A DNA stretch of 64,000 nucleotides. It comes from Thalassotalea sp. G2M2-11. Lineage in GTDB: Bacteria; Pseudomonadota; Gammaproteobacteria; Enterobacterales; Alteromonadaceae. Position 1 is the first letter of the stretch, and every line of letters begins with the position of its first letter. The position numbers and the translations under genes were made by a program. Below the pieces are notes generated by a model. That model searched no databases and had not been told where the DNA came from. It saw only the letters and a list, made by a program, of their open reading frames with translations. The stretch is taken from the NCBI RefSeq assembly GCF_017168195.1, contig NZ_JADNYL010000002.1, positions 1 to 64,000 of the forward strand. The letters are read 5' to 3'. Below, piece by piece: positions 54,389 through 64,000 of this stretch.

Positions 54389-54697
54389 ATGAATCAACAT
54401 AATGTAACAATTGAAGTGGCGAACCGCCGACTAAAAGTTGCTTGCCCGCAAGGACAAGAATCTGCATTGTTACAAGCAGCAGAAGAAGTTAACCAACGAT
54501 TAAATAACGATAAACAAAAGGGACAGTCGTTAAAGACCCCCGAGCAAACCATGTTAATGACGGCGCTCAATTTAGCGAATGATTATTTGACTCAACAACG
54601 CAAATTTGAACAAGAGAAAAAAGCATTACACAGCCAAATAGACCTATTACAACAAACCATTGAACAAGCAGTAAAACAGCCAAAGAAAAAAGCTTAA
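54389..54697 (+). CDS. zapA: Cell division protein ZapA
   Basis: A 102-residue FtsZ-bundling protein. The N-terminal globular part (VTIEVANRRLKVACPQGQES) is followed by a long coiled coil (from about 55 to the end). It is divergent from ygfB and upstream of 6S RNA, matching E. coli; but a 403-residue gene separates it from ssrS here. Confidence 0.93.
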   Translation: MNQHNVTIEVANRRLKVACPQGQESALLQAAEEVNQRLNNDKQKGQSLKTPEQTMLMTALNLANDYLTQQRKFEQEKKALHSQIDLLQQTIEQAVKQPKKKA

Positions 54698-54724
54698 GCC
54701 AATTTTCGTGTTTATGGAGGAAAC

Positions 54725-55936
54725 ATGAATAACAGACAACGAGGTCTTATACTTACTCTACTCTCTCTTGTTTTTCTTATATTTTATTACTTTGTTTATC
54801 TTCCAAACCATTCTGAAAATAATACAAACGCCGCAGTACAAAATAAATCAGTGCTGCAACAAAAGGCAACAATAAATACAACTAAAGTAAAAAAGCCTCC
54901 CTTGCAAACAGAAAACGCTCAACCTGCCGAAAACAAAGAAGAAAATAACGGAACTAAGATAGAAAAGACAGAATTCAATGACATGATCAGCTGCGAACCT
55001 TCATCAATATTGGATGAAAAAACGGTATTAAATTTAGAGTCACAACTATTAAAACAATTAGATATAACTCTGCCAAATGAACAGTTAATGAGTATTTTAC
55101 TGTCTGATAAGGCGAAAAGATACGATGAAAGTGGTCAACAAAAAGCCGAAGCTAAACGCCTTAAAGATCACCAAGAATATACTGACTCTCTTTTTAATTT
55201 TTACCAACAGTACCCTGATAACACCATAGCCTATTCACACTTATTATCTGCTTGTTTACAAAACAATTACCGTTATTGTGATGACAGTTTATTTAAGCAA
55301 ATAACGGCTTTTGACGATAATGGTGAACTCTGGCTCAAATTAGCCATGATTTTACTAAAACAAGGGGAAATTGAACAAGCCAACAATGTCCTTCTACATG
55401 CAAGCCAAGCGGATAAGTTTACAGGATATTATCATGAGCAAATCGCATTATTTTATCAAACGGCAAGTAAATATTTTCTAACAAGTACTGACAACGCAAA
55501 CCTTATTTGGCTCAGCTTTAATCTTGATAGCTTTACTTCCGGTTTTCTTGGTCCAGTAAACTATTGCCGTAGTGCTGAGGTAAACTCAGTACTTGCAGAA
55601 ACTTGCTTTGAACTAGGGCAACAAATGAAAAACAACAGTCAATCAATGCTGGGCACTATGGTTGGTATAGGATTAATGAAAACCTATTATGAAAAGCACA
55701 ACTTTAAGGAACTTGCCCTAGAAGTGATAAAAGAGAAGCCTTTTAACAAAGAATCAAGGAGCCGATTTAACCAAGCAAGTAATGTCATGTTTTTTGATCC
55801 ATCACTGTTCATACAATGGCTAGATAGTGGGCTGAATTACGGCGAAGCAAAAGCGAATCAACAATTGATTGATGAAGTCATTTGGCGATCAAAAGATCCT
55901 AATTACCAACCCTGCCCAAATATTCAAAATCAATAA
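54725..55936 (+). CDS. Membrane-anchored protein of unknown function
   Basis: A 403-residue protein with an N-terminal uncleaved anchor (about 8-28), a low-complexity Asn/Lys/Glu linker (30-85) and a helical periplasmic domain with six cysteines (for example CLQNNYRYC and CRSAEVNSVLAETC) and TPR-like helices (LWLKLAMILLKQGEIEQANN). GGAGGAA precedes the ATG. It begins 27 bp after zapA and may be co-transcribed. No family recognised. Confidence 0.6.
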   Translation: MNNRQRGLILTLLSLVFLIFYYFVYLPNHSENNTNAAVQNKSVLQQKATINTTKVKKPPLQTENAQPAENKEENNGTKIEKTEFNDMISCEPSSILDEKTVLNLESQLLKQLDITLPNEQLMSILLSDKAKRYDESGQQKAEAKRLKDHQEYTDSLFNFYQQYPDNTIAYSHLLSACLQNNYRYCDDSLFKQITAFDDNGELWLKLAMILLKQGEIEQANNVLLHASQADKFTGYYHEQIALFYQTASKYFLTSTDNANLIWLSFNLDSFTSGFLGPVNYCRSAEVNSVLAETCFELGQQMKNNSQSMLGTMVGIGLMKTYYEKHNFKELALEVIKEKPFNKESRSRFNQASNVMFFDPSLFIQWLDSGLNYGEAKANQQLIDEVIWRSKDPNYQPCPNIQNQ

Positions 55937-56035
55937 GTGGTTAAAGATAAGTCAATTAGCTTGTTCTATCACCACTTGGTATAGATTAATCGAAAAAAGA
56001 CTTAATGACGCCACTAATATTCGCTATAATTAGCA

Positions 56036-56222
56036 TTAAGTCTTCTGGGGTGTTTGTATGTTGACTATGTCCCTGAGCCGATAAGTATTACCTAAGGAAG
56101 TTAATTAATTACTATTGCGCAAGCCCGGCTCGTATCGGGAAGCCTACGGCAGTTAAGCAATTTCCGCCCTGAACACAAGGTGTTCAGGACTAAAGTTGGC
56201 TGCGGCATTCTGGAAGACTAAC
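56036..56222 (+). ncRNA. ssrS: 6S RNA
   Basis: 6S RNA mimics an open promoter and holds sigma-70 RNA polymerase in stationary phase. Conserved pieces are present: TCCCTGAGCCGATA near the 5' end, CGGGAAGCCT in the middle, and CCTGAACACAAGGTGTTCAGG, here a 9-bp stem, followed by GGCTGCGGCATTCTGG. The termini pair (AGTCTTC with GAAGACT). A TATAAT box at 56026-56031 fits the start. It lies downstream of zapA as in E. coli, but ygfA does not follow. Confidence 0.92.
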
Positions 56223-56303
56223 TCCTTTTAAAAACACCTGTTCTCCCCTAGTAACAATACCGATTAATCGATATTAACCATCAGCACAGAATAAGCTTAT
56301 TCG

Positions 56304-56462
56304 CTACTCGTGCAATGTATCGTTTTCAGTTTGCTCAAGTGCAGCTAGTTTTTCCCTTTCAGCTTTAGAAATGTAACGAGGTTTATTATTTTTATGTAGT
56401 TTTGCGTTCGCTTTTTTAGCTTTCTTTTTTAATGTTTCGTTAATTTTCTTTTTACGGTTCAT
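56304..56462 (-). CDS. DUF2986 family small protein (52 aa)
   Basis: The reading frame from the ATG at 56462 encodes a very basic 52-residue protein: NRKKKINETLKKKAKKANA, then NNKPRYISKAEREKL, which is the DUF2986 pattern found in Vibrio, Shewanella and relatives. Function is unknown; the charge suggests nucleic acid or ribosome contact, which is a guess. It lies just after 6S RNA on the opposite strand. Confidence 0.85.
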   Translation of the reverse strand: MNRKKKINETLKKKAKKANAKLHKNNKPRYISKAEREKLAALEQTENDTLHE

Positions 56463-56579
56463 CGCAACACAACACCTTATTTTGACTAATGCTCAAGCGA
56501 AAGCCATCTCTTTAAACACGACAACAACACACTTTCACTTGATATAAACTTGCTCACGGTTTATCGGTATGACAAACAG

Positions 56580-57629
56580 TTAAAATAACTCAATTTCACC
56601 TTCTTCAGCATTGTCGGATATTAGGCTCATTTTGACCAATGTTTCATAACTACAAACACGATTTCGACCACTTTCTTTTGCGTAATATAGGGCTTTATCA
56701 GCATTATCAAAGACAGTTTTAGGGTGATCTTTTTCAGATATTTTAGCAAAACCACAACTAATTGTGATGCGTTCTACCATAGGAAAGGGATGCCCTTCAA
56801 CAATATCTTTAAATTTAACTAACACATTTTCTGCCTGCTCAAACGAAATAGGCTCTAAAATAATGACAAACTCTTCACCACCAAAACGAAACAGTAAATC
56901 ATTTTTTCTAAAAGATTTTTGCATCAATTGTGACAAACTCAATAACACTTCATCACCATAAAGATGACCATACTTATCGTTAACCTTTTTAAATAAATCA
57001 ATATCGATAATGGCTAACCAAGAGTGTGTTTCATGGGTTACTAAGCGAGCATTTTCATCTTCCATACGACCTTGATGCTCACTTCCTTGTTGAGTCGCTT
57101 GCTGGTTTTTTAATAACGAATTTAATTTATTATCATAGGTTCTACGATTATATAGGCCAGTTAAACTATCCACTTCACTAAACGACAAAATGGTATAAAA
57201 GTTATTACACACCTTAGTGATAGCACTGAGCATATCGAGCTTTTTCTTAAAGTTCTTGGGAGATGAAATTTCAATGCCGTAAACAATTTTACCGTCTATT
57301 TCGATAGGGATAAACACATGATATCGACCATCATCGGTGCTAAATTCTGTCAGCTGAGTTAAGCTTTTTTGATACTCATCTATATATTGTAAAGAAGAGG
57401 AAGGTAAGTCCACTTCCCACTGGTATTGTTCCCCTTTTTTGTTCGATTTATCTATGGTTAAAGAAGTGACACACTGATACCCTACTTCGGCAAAAGCAGA
57501 ATATCTAAACAAGGCAACAATAGATTTAGGTATTATTTCAGCTATCGTAGCAACAACACTTACACTAAACTCATCTGAGTCTTGTTTCTTGGTTATTTTA
57601 ATAATTGATTCAAATACTTCTTCATACAT
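56580..57629 (-). CDS. Diguanylate cyclase (GGDEF domain)
   Basis: A 349-residue soluble protein. The N-terminal 150 residues look like a GAF-type sensor. The C-terminal GGDEF domain has DSLTGLYNRRTYDNKL, IDIDLFKKVNDKYGHLYGDE and the active-site RFGGEEFVIIL, so it should make cyclic di-GMP. An RxxD inhibitory site is not evident upstream of GGEEF. A variable insertion (about residues 185-205) interrupts the domain after its first helix. It is transcribed divergently from map. Confidence 0.9.
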   Translation of the reverse strand: MYEEVFESIIKITKKQDSDEFSVSVVATIAEIIPKSIVALFRYSAFAEVGYQCVTSLTIDKSNKKGEQYQWEVDLPSSSLQYIDEYQKSLTQLTEFSTDDGRYHVFIPIEIDGKIVYGIEISSPKNFKKKLDMLSAITKVCNNFYTILSFSEVDSLTGLYNRRTYDNKLNSLLKNQQATQQGSEHQGRMEDENARLVTHETHSWLAIIDIDLFKKVNDKYGHLYGDEVLLSLSQLMQKSFRKNDLLFRFGGEEFVIILEPISFEQAENVLVKFKDIVEGHPFPMVERITISCGFAKISEKDHPKTVFDNADKALYYAKESGRNRVCSYETLVKMSLISDNAEEGEIELF

Positions 57630-57826
57630 AGACGTTAATGAAACATTAAAGTTATTCTCTTAAGAATAAGACAAACTGAATAAAACCCAAAATAGTTATA
57701 AGTACATTAAAAAAATATTAGCACTTAACGTGTTTTCACCATTGTGAATAACAACGAAAAACGGGTAAAATTGATGTTATATGACACAATAGCATCTTTA
57801 TTTACAATAATTCAATTGAGGTATCA

Positions 57827-58615
57827 ATGACCATAGTTATTAAAAGTCAGGAAGAAATAGAAAAAATGCGAGTTGCGGGTAAGCTGGCTGCCGATGTATT
57901 AGAAATGATAGAACCACATGTAAAAGCAGGCATTACCACTGACGAATTAAATACACTATGTGCACAATATACAGAGAAGGTGCAAAACGCGATTTCTGCG
58001 CCATTGAATTATCATGGTTTTCCCAAGTCTATTTGTACCTCTGTTAATCATGTGGTGTGTCACGGTATTCCTAATGATCAACCTTTAGTGGATGGTGATA
58101 TCATTAATATCGATATTACAGTGATCAAAGATGGCTACCATGGTGATACCAGTAAAATGTTTTTGATAGGTGATGTATCCCCTGAAGACAATCGCTTATG
58201 TCGTATTACTCAAGAGGCTCTTTATGTAGGCCTTAAAAAAGTAAAACCTGGTAATACCTTCGGAGAAATAGGCACAGCGATTCAAAAATTTATCAAAAAG
58301 GCGGGGCGTTATTCGATTGTCAAAGAATATTGCGGTCACGGTATTGGTAAAGAATTCCATGAAGAACCCCAAATTGTGCACTACAAAAATAAAGAAAAAA
58401 CTAAAATGGAAGTGGGTATGTGCTTTACCATTGAACCTATGATTAATTTGGGTCGTGCTAATACCATTTTAGATAAAGAAGACAATTGGACCGTTTATAC
58501 CATAGACGGTAAAAAATCAGCGCAATGGGAACATACTGTGGTAGTGACCAAAACTGGTTGTGAAATTTTAACACTAAGAAAAGAAGAATCTATCAGTCGT
58601 ATATTGCACAATTAA
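57827..58615 (+). CDS. map: Methionine aminopeptidase, type I
   Basis: It removes the initiator methionine from nascent proteins with two metal ions. The 262-residue length is normal. Metal ligands lie in DIINIDITVIKDGYHGDTSKMF, CGHGIGKEFHEEP, FTIEPMIN and QWEHTVVVT. GAGGT precedes the ATG. It is followed by glnD and dapD, the conserved order; but rpsB is not divergently adjacent within this window. Confidence 0.96.
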   Translation: MTIVIKSQEEIEKMRVAGKLAADVLEMIEPHVKAGITTDELNTLCAQYTEKVQNAISAPLNYHGFPKSICTSVNHVVCHGIPNDQPLVDGDIINIDITVIKDGYHGDTSKMFLIGDVSPEDNRLCRITQEALYVGLKKVKPGNTFGEIGTAIQKFIKKAGRYSIVKEYCGHGIGKEFHEEPQIVHYKNKEKTKMEVGMCFTIEPMINLGRANTILDKEDNWTVYTIDGKKSAQWEHTVVVTKTGCEILTLRKEESISRILHN

Positions 58616-58685
58616 CTCTTTGTGCAATAACCATTGATAGCGATAGCGAGTATTTTTTATTTAACATTCAGAGCGAGTAACTCAA

Positions 58686-61319
58686 TTGTTTTCCCAATCT
58701 AACGTGCCAGAGCAATTTACCGAATCCCTTTCAATTAGCTCGCCTGAAATATCGACGGAAGAAATTTGTCAATTAAATAAAGACTTTTTAGCGTGGCAAA
58801 AAGAGCAATTTCACCTTGATGATGCCACCAATATCATCAACGCGAGAGCCTATTATATCGATCAGGTGTTAGCTAAACTGTGGAGCCAACATTCACTTGA
58901 TGAGTACCAAATTGCTTTAGTCGCCGTCGGTGGCTATGGCCGAGGTGAGTTACATCCCTATTCAGACGTTGATATTCTACTATTAACACAAGAAAGTATT
59001 GATAAAGCCCAAGAAGAAAAAATATCCGCATTTATTACCCAGTTATGGGACGTTAAATTAGATATTGGTCATAGTGTCCGCAGTATTAAAGAATGTTTAA
59101 AGCAAGCGGTTAATGAGGTTACCGTTGCAACAAACTTAATGGAAATGCGTCAAGTGTGCGGTAACACAGCGCTTACCGAGCATTTACAGCCACTACTCAA
59201 TGAAGATGTTTTCTGGACTTCAAAGAAGTTTTTTATTGCCAAACGCGATGAACAACTGAATCGGCATAAACAATACAATGGTGCAGCTTACACGCTTGAG
59301 CCTAATTTAAAAGCTAACCCCGGCGGTTTGCGTGACATACAAACTATAGGCTGGGTAGCGAAGCGACATTTTGTCGCAGAATCATTAGAAGAATTAGTTG
59401 AACACGACTACCTTACCCGAAATGAGTATTTTGAACTGTTAGAGTGTCAAGACTACCTTTGGCGTATGCGCTGTGCCTTACACTTTATCGCCGGTCGAAA
59501 TGAAAATAGGCTACTCTTTGATTATCAAGGAGATGTAGCAAGGTTCATGGGCTTTGGTGATGAAGGTAAAGTTGCGATTGAGCGCATGATGAAGCGTTTT
59601 TTTCGAATCATTGGCCGAGTTGCTGAATTAAATAAAATGTTATTACAACATTTTGAATATACCATTCTCAAAGACAATGCCTTTGATCAAAAAATAGTCT
59701 TAAATGATGATTTTGTTGTCATTGATGGTCAAATCAAAGCAACCAATACTCGCATTTTCATGCGCTCGGTAAAGATCATGGAAATGTTTTTACTGATTGC
59801 CAAACATGACGAAATAACCGAATTACATTCAGATACCATCAGATTAATGCGTAATGCACGCCGTCGCTTAGTATCTGGCATGCTCGACTATGCAAGGTGT
59901 CGTCAGTTATTTATTGAAATTATTAAGCATCCTAGAGGGTTAGGCCTGCCCTTTACCTTAATGCATCGCCACTCTATTTTAAGTGCTTATTTACCAGCAT
60001 GGCGCAGTATTGTAGGACAAATGCAATTTGATTTATTTCATGCCTACTCTGTCGATGAGCATAGCTATCGTTTGATCAAAAATTTATATCGTTTTAGCCA
60101 GCCACAATATAACGATGAATTTCCACTGTGTAGCAAAATAGTACAGCGCATCCGTAAACCTGAGCTTTTATATCTTGCTGGTATTTTTCATGATATCGCC
60201 AAAGGTCGTGGCGGTGATCACGCAGAGCTTGGCGCTGTAGATGCGCTTGAATTTAGTAAATCGCACAAGCTAAATCAGCATGATGGTAGAATGGTTTCGT
60301 GGTTAGTCAAACATCACTTGCTGATGTCTATAACGGCACAACGTCGCGATATTTCAGATCCGGAAGTGATTAAAACATTTGCTAATATCGTTCGTGATGA
60401 AGCCCACTTAGATTACTTATATTGTCTAACCGTTGCTGATATGCGCGCCACCAATGAAAGCTTGTGGAACAGTTGGAAGAAAAACTTACTTGAAGAGCTT
60501 TATTTTAATACTAAGCGAGCCTTTAGACGTGGTCTGGAAAAGCCCGTTGATTTACGAGCAAAAATACGAGAAAACCAACAGCAAGCATTAGAAATTTTAC
60601 TTGAAAAAGGCGAAGAAAAAGAAGCAATAAAGAGCTTATGGCGTGAATTTAAAGCAGATTACTTCCTGCGCTATTCTCCTGAGCAAATTGTCAGACATAG
60701 TCATCAACTGTTGCATCATGATCGCAGTCAACCACTGGTATTGATCAGTCCAAAGCCTTACCGTGGTGGTACAGAAGTCTTTGTTTATAGTAAAGATAAA
60801 GCCAATCTTTTTGCTAATATCGTCTCCTTGTTGGGGGTTAGTTGTTTTTCTATTCTTGATGCTAAAGTGCTAACCAGTAAGACTGAATACACCGCCAATA
60901 CCTTTGTGGTATTAGATCAACAAGGCAAGCCAATTAATGACAGCTATCGTGCGCAGGAGTTAGCTCAGTCACTGACTGAAGTGTTAATCTCTGCAGACCC
61001 ACAAATAAAGTTTAAAGCGCCTGCAAAACGTTTAGAGCAATTTAATATACCTACTCAAGTAAGTTTTGTAGAAACGAAAACACATCGTAGTACACTGCTT
61101 GAGATAGTAGCGCTTGATCGCCCTGGGCTTCTCGCCAGTTTTGCTCAAATATTTCAAGAATGTAAACTACGTATTCACTCTGCCAAAATCACCACCTTTG
61201 GTGAAAAAGCAGAGGATGTATTTATTATTTCCAACAGTGAAAATAAAGCCCTTACGTTAGCAGAACAGCAGGCTTTAAGCGCCAAATTAACTGATGAAAT
61301 TCCCTCATCTACCAATTAA
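58686..61319 (+). CDS. glnD: Bifunctional uridylyltransferase/uridylyl-removing enzyme GlnD
   Basis: GlnD senses glutamine and modifies PII proteins to control nitrogen assimilation. The 877 residues hold a nucleotidyltransferase domain ([19 protein letters not shown]), a helical domain, an HD hydrolase ([18 protein letters not shown]), and two ACT domains (about 690-770 and 800-875; [20 protein letters not shown]). The only plausible start is TTG at 58686; the next in-frame ATG is far inside the catalytic domain. It lies between map and dapD. Confidence 0.95.
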   Translation: MFSQSNVPEQFTESLSISSPEISTEEICQLNKDFLAWQKEQFHLDDATNIINARAYYIDQVLAKLWSQHSLDEYQIALVAVGGYGRGELHPYSDVDILLLTQESIDKAQEEKISAFITQLWDVKLDIGHSVRSIKECLKQAVNEVTVATNLMEMRQVCGNTALTEHLQPLLNEDVFWTSKKFFIAKRDEQLNRHKQYNGAAYTLEPNLKANPGGLRDIQTIGWVAKRHFVAESLEELVEHDYLTRNEYFELLECQDYLWRMRCALHFIAGRNENRLLFDYQGDVARFMGFGDEGKVAIERMMKRFFRIIGRVAELNKMLLQHFEYTILKDNAFDQKIVLNDDFVVIDGQIKATNTRIFMRSVKIMEMFLLIAKHDEITELHSDTIRLMRNARRRLVSGMLDYARCRQLFIEIIKHPRGLGLPFTLMHRHSILSAYLPAWRSIVGQMQFDLFHAYSVDEHSYRLIKNLYRFSQPQYNDEFPLCSKIVQRIRKPELLYLAGIFHDIAKGRGGDHAELGAVDALEFSKSHKLNQHDGRMVSWLVKHHLLMSITAQRRDISDPEVIKTFANIVRDEAHLDYLYCLTVADMRATNESLWNSWKKNLLEELYFNTKRAFRRGLEKPVDLRAKIRENQQQALEILLEKGEEKEAIKSLWREFKADYFLRYSPEQIVRHSHQLLHHDRSQPLVLISPKPYRGGTEVFVYSKDKANLFANIVSLLGVSCFSILDAKVLTSKTEYTANTFVVLDQQGKPINDSYRAQELAQSLTEVLISADPQIKFKAPAKRLEQFNIPTQVSFVETKTHRSTLLEIVALDRPGLLASFAQIFQECKLRIHSAKITTFGEKAEDVFIISNSENKALTLAEQQALSAKLTDEIPSSTN

Positions 61320-61339
61320 TTAAGTTACTAGGAACCCTC

Positions 61340-62170
61340 ATGTCAGAGTTACAAAATATTATTGAAGAAGCTTTTGATAATCGAATGAATATTACCCCTA
61401 ATACCGTCACCACCGAAGTGAAAAACGCGGTATTAGATGCTTTAGATGCCTTAAATAATGGTTCTGCCAGAGTCGCAGAAAAAATCGCTGGCGAATGGGT
61501 GGTTCACCAATGGCTGAAAAAAGCCGTATTACTGTCTTTTCGTATCTGGGATAATGAAGTCATTGACGGTGCAGAAAGTACTTTTTTTGATAAGGTACCG
61601 ATGAAATATAGTGGCTACAGTCAAGAAATGTTTGAAGCTGATGGCGTTCGCGTTGTACCTGGTGCATCGGTTCGAACAGGTAGTTTTATCGGCAAAAATG
61701 TGGTGGTAATGCCAAGTTTTGTCAATATTGGCGCCTTCGTTGATGAAGGTTGTATGGTTGATGGCTGGGCCACGGTAGGCTCATGTGCCCAAATTGGTAA
61801 AAATGTTCATCTATCTGGTGGAGTAGGCATTGGCGGGGTATTAGAACCGTTACAAGCAGGCCCAACGATTATTGAAGATAACTGTTTTATTGGTGCCCGT
61901 TCTGAAATTGTTGAAGGCGTAGTGGTTGAAGAAGGTGCTGTTATTTCTATGGGAGTTTATATCGGTCAAAGTACCCGTATTTACGATCGTGAAACTGGTG
62001 AAACACTTTACGGCCGAGTACCGGCAGGCTCAGTTGTTGTTCCAGGTAATCTACCATCTAAGTGTGGTAGATACAGCTTATATGCAGCAATTATCGTTAA
62101 AAAAGTGGATGCAAAAACACGCGCTAAAGTAGGAATTAATGCACTACTTCGTTCAGTATCTGAAGAATAA
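61340..62170 (+). CDS. dapD: 2,3,4,5-tetrahydropyridine-2,6-dicarboxylate N-succinyltransferase
   Basis: DapD succinylates tetrahydrodipicolinate in lysine and diaminopimelate synthesis. The 276-residue protein has the helical N-terminus and a left-handed beta-helix of hexapeptide repeats ([39 protein letters not shown]). AGGAA precedes the ATG. It is third in map-glnD-dapD. Confidence 0.96.
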   Translation: MSELQNIIEEAFDNRMNITPNTVTTEVKNAVLDALDALNNGSARVAEKIAGEWVVHQWLKKAVLLSFRIWDNEVIDGAESTFFDKVPMKYSGYSQEMFEADGVRVVPGASVRTGSFIGKNVVVMPSFVNIGAFVDEGCMVDGWATVGSCAQIGKNVHLSGGVGIGGVLEPLQAGPTIIEDNCFIGARSEIVEGVVVEEGAVISMGVYIGQSTRIYDRETGETLYGRVPAGSVVVPGNLPSKCGRYSLYAAIIVKKVDAKTRAKVGINALLRSVSEE

Positions 62171-62197
62171 TCCCTGCAAAAATTTATAACAAAGAAG

Positions 62198-62247
62198 ACG
62201 CTGCTCATCGTTTAGGTTAACGCTAAATGTGGCAGCGTTATTTTTTT
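62198..62247 (+). terminator. Terminator after dapD
   Basis: CGCTGC (62199) pairs with GCAGCG (62232) around an inner CGTTTAG / CTAAATG stem; TTATTTTTTT follows. Confidence 0.8.
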
Positions 62248-62443
62248 GACACCTGTTTTTTCTCTCTAAACCACCCATTAAAATCAACGATTATTTCGTC
62301 TTATTTTTAAAAAACAAATTACTTTTTTATGTTTAATAAATAACCACTTAGGTTAACTATAAAAATTTAATGGCAAATAAAAAAGTGCATTGGCATAACG
62401 TTTGCGATAACAAGATTGTCTTTAGTTACTTGTTGTAGTTCGC

Positions 62444-62782
62444 ATGAAATTATTAAATATTACATTAATCACTTTATTGTTATTAACTAACTTAGCTTGT
62501 AGTAGTACTAAATCAGAAAAAATAACAAAAAAGCCATTAGTTTCGGATCATCACTTAATGATGTCATTACTCAATCGTCCGATGACAGGTGATCAAAAAC
62601 TCATGTTAGCCTTTACTCAACAGCAGCAAGATTACCAACAAGATCTAGCGCCAGTATTTGTTAATGCCGTATATATTCGAGGTGACAAAAATACTGATGA
62701 ACAGATCACAAGCCACCAAGGGATCTACTCAGCATTAATTGCAAAAGACATCAATGCAATTAGAGTCAGTGGCCCTTTTTAA
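62444..62782 (+). CDS. Small lipoprotein of unknown function
   Basis: A 112-residue protein with a lipoprotein signal (lipobox TNLAC at about residue 19). The mature part is polar, Gln/Asp-rich and without recognised domain. About 270 bp separate it from dapD, so it probably has its own promoter. It converges on truC with an 8-bp gap. Confidence 0.6.
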   Translation: MKLLNITLITLLLLTNLACSSTKSEKITKKPLVSDHHLMMSLLNRPMTGDQKLMLAFTQQQQDYQQDLAPVFVNAVYIRGDKNTDEQITSHQGIYSALIAKDINAIRVSGPF

Positions 62783-62790
62783 AAGTAATA

Positions 62791-63567
62791 TTACTTAGCT
62801 AATTCCAACCAAGAGAGCTGGCGAAAAACGAAGCGCCATTGCTCATCAAAATCTGCCTCTATGGTGATTTTTTCACCTGATATTGGGTGTATAAAACTCA
62901 ACGCTTGAGCAAACAGCATCAAGCGTTTAAAACCAAAGTGTTTGATAAAAAACGGGTTCTGTTTATTGTCTCCATAATTAATATCACCAATGATAGGATG
63001 GCGCAGATGGGCAAGATGACGGCGAATTTGATGACGTCGACCTGTTTGGGGTTGTAATTTAACTAAAGAGTAGCGCACACTGTCATATCGGCCTAGCGCA
63101 ATAGGTAATGTTGCTGTTTTCACTGTTTGATAATCAGTGACTGCCTGTTGTGGGGCTTTATCTTCACTTGAATGTTTATCCCCTAGCTTGTCTAATTTTT
63201 CTTTTAATGGGTGATCAACAACGCCGGCTCCGCTAAGATGACCTCGGGTTAACGCATAATAGATTTTTTTCACTTGCCGTTCAGCAAACTGTTGTCCCAT
63301 AAGACGAGCGACTTCTTCAGATAACGCAAATAACAACACACCCGATGTAGGTCTATCTAAGCGATGCAACGGGTAAACATATTGCCCAACCATATCGCGC
63401 ACTAACTGCAACGCAAAATAAATCTCGTGTCTATCCATATAGCTGCGATGCACAAATAAACCAGCAGGCTTATCAACCGCCACGAAGTATTGATCTTGAT
63501 ATAAAATGGTCAGTTCAGGCTTTTCTCGCACTGAACTCTGCTCAGCTGATACATCACTTACTTGCAA
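62791..63567 (-). CDS. truC: tRNA pseudouridine(65) synthase TruC
   Basis: TruC makes pseudouridine 65 in tRNA. The 258-residue RluA-family protein lacks an S4 domain. The opening LYQDQYFVAVDKPAGLFVHRS and the catalytic PLHRLDRPTSGVLLFA are TruC-specific, and GRRHQIRRHLAHLRHPIIGD follows. The first usable codon is TTG at 63567; the closest in-frame ATG lies inside the conserved region. It is divergent from the DUF3549 gene. Confidence 0.92.
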   Translation of the reverse strand: MQVSDVSAEQSSVREKPELTILYQDQYFVAVDKPAGLFVHRSYMDRHEIYFALQLVRDMVGQYVYPLHRLDRPTSGVLLFALSEEVARLMGQQFAERQVKKIYYALTRGHLSGAGVVDHPLKEKLDKLGDKHSSEDKAPQQAVTDYQTVKTATLPIALGRYDSVRYSLVKLQPQTGRRHQIRRHLAHLRHPIIGDINYGDNKQNPFFIKHFGFKRLMLFAQALSFIHPISGEKITIEADFDEQWRFVFRQLSWLELAK

Positions 63568-63650
63568 TTTTTTTGACTCTTATCGGCAATATTGGAGTTT
63601 AGTCAACATTATCTCTATAATGCCGCCATAATTCGATACTTAATTAGCTT

Positions 63651-64000
63651 ATGTCCACAATTTCTTCCATTTCTGAGCTGCTCTCATTATCACAATGCCA
63701 ATATCGCGTGTACGATCTTGGTCGCAAAATATTAAAACTATCGAAAGACACTTTTGACAAAATTGAGCATTGCCAGCTCCCTCATCCAAGTCCTTTTCAG
63801 GGGCATGCACATTTTGCCATTGCATTTTGGCAAAAGCATTCAAGTCAGCCTTTTATCTGGTTTGCTAAACTGCCCTTAGATGAGCGTGGCTTGCTCAATC
63901 AAGGAGCTCGCAATCATTTTATTGCGATAATTGTTGAAGCATTAGGCAATGACTTATCTGTTGACCCAACAGATAAGCAGCAAGAATTACTCAATAGTAA
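63651..64000 (+). CDS. DUF3549 family protein (partial, cut by window edge)
   Basis: From the ATG at 63651 the frame stays open to the end of the window (116 codons). The product begins STISSISELLSLSQCQYRV and continues YDLGRKILKLSKDTF, then PFIWFAKLPLDERGLLNQGA and HFIAIIVEALG, which matches DUF3549 proteins found beside truC in Vibrio and Shewanella. The function is unknown. The C-terminal part lies outside the window. Confidence 0.85.
   Translation, partial: MSTISSISELLSLSQCQYRVYDLGRKILKLSKDTFDKIEHCQLPHPSPFQGHAHFAIAFWQKHSSQPFIWFAKLPLDERGLLNQGARNHFIAIIVEALGNDLSVDPTDKQQELLNS

Overview
The window reads as the chromosome of a marine gammaproteobacterium of the Alteromonadales, most likely Colwelliaceae (Colwellia/Thalassotalea type). 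This rests on AT-rich DNA, on small lineage families (DUF2956, DUF2986, DUF3549, UPF0149), and on conserved gene orders: rluD-pgeF-clpB with divergent bamD; ygfB-pepP-ubiH-ubiI followed by gcvT-gcvH-gcvP; zapA followed by 6S RNA; and map-glnD-dapD. The genus is an inference.

Layout. 0-7 kb: pssA, a DUF4124 protein, clpB with a sigma-32-like promoter, pgeF, rluD, bamD. 7-16.3 kb: an orphan solute-binding protein, pnp with a long leader hairpin and no adjacent rpsO, an orphan RiPP-type B12/radical-SAM enzyme, nhaR/nhaA, a Rap1a/Tai-like protein and a CBS-domain protein. 16.3-27.4 kb: putA, a 42-residue membrane protein, a DUF2059-like protein, two orphan binding proteins and two secreted metzincin proteases. 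27.4-30.8 kb: a small accessory cluster (47-residue membrane protein, GIDE-like membrane protein, helical protein, membrane-anchored FAD oxidase).

31.07-43.49 kb is the most unusual part. A block of about 12.4 kb is bounded by inverted arrays of a 16-bp motif: three exact, widely spaced copies on the left and four closely packed copies on the right. It has TGTC.ATGC-type ends and the hexamer AGTAGT at both junctions. This is the end architecture of Tn7-like transposons, and the right end touches the gcvP stop codon. No transposition genes lie inside. The cargo is two converging gene sets with a decayed IS481-type insertion between them. Rightward: a 3-TM protein, a VirD4/TraG-like ATPase and a CARF-nuclease of the Card1/Can2 (VC1899) family. 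Leftward: a Sll1717-type P-loop ATPase with nucleotide-sensor-like N-terminal domains, a SLOG-SLATT-like membrane protein, and a 997-residue DUF4062-TPR-TM protein ending in a SucB-like lipoyl domain. I infer a mobile defence island. Immediately left of it are remnant right-end arrays, as expected from serial insertion at one attachment site.

43.5-64 kb returns to conserved housekeeping DNA: gcvPHT, a degenerate ImmA/IrrE-like protein, a c-type cytochrome lipoprotein, ubiI, ubiH, pepP, ygfB, zapA, 6S RNA, a DUF2986 protein, a GGDEF protein, map, glnD, dapD, truC and a DUF3549 gene cut by the window edge. No tRNA, rRNA or CRISPR array was seen.
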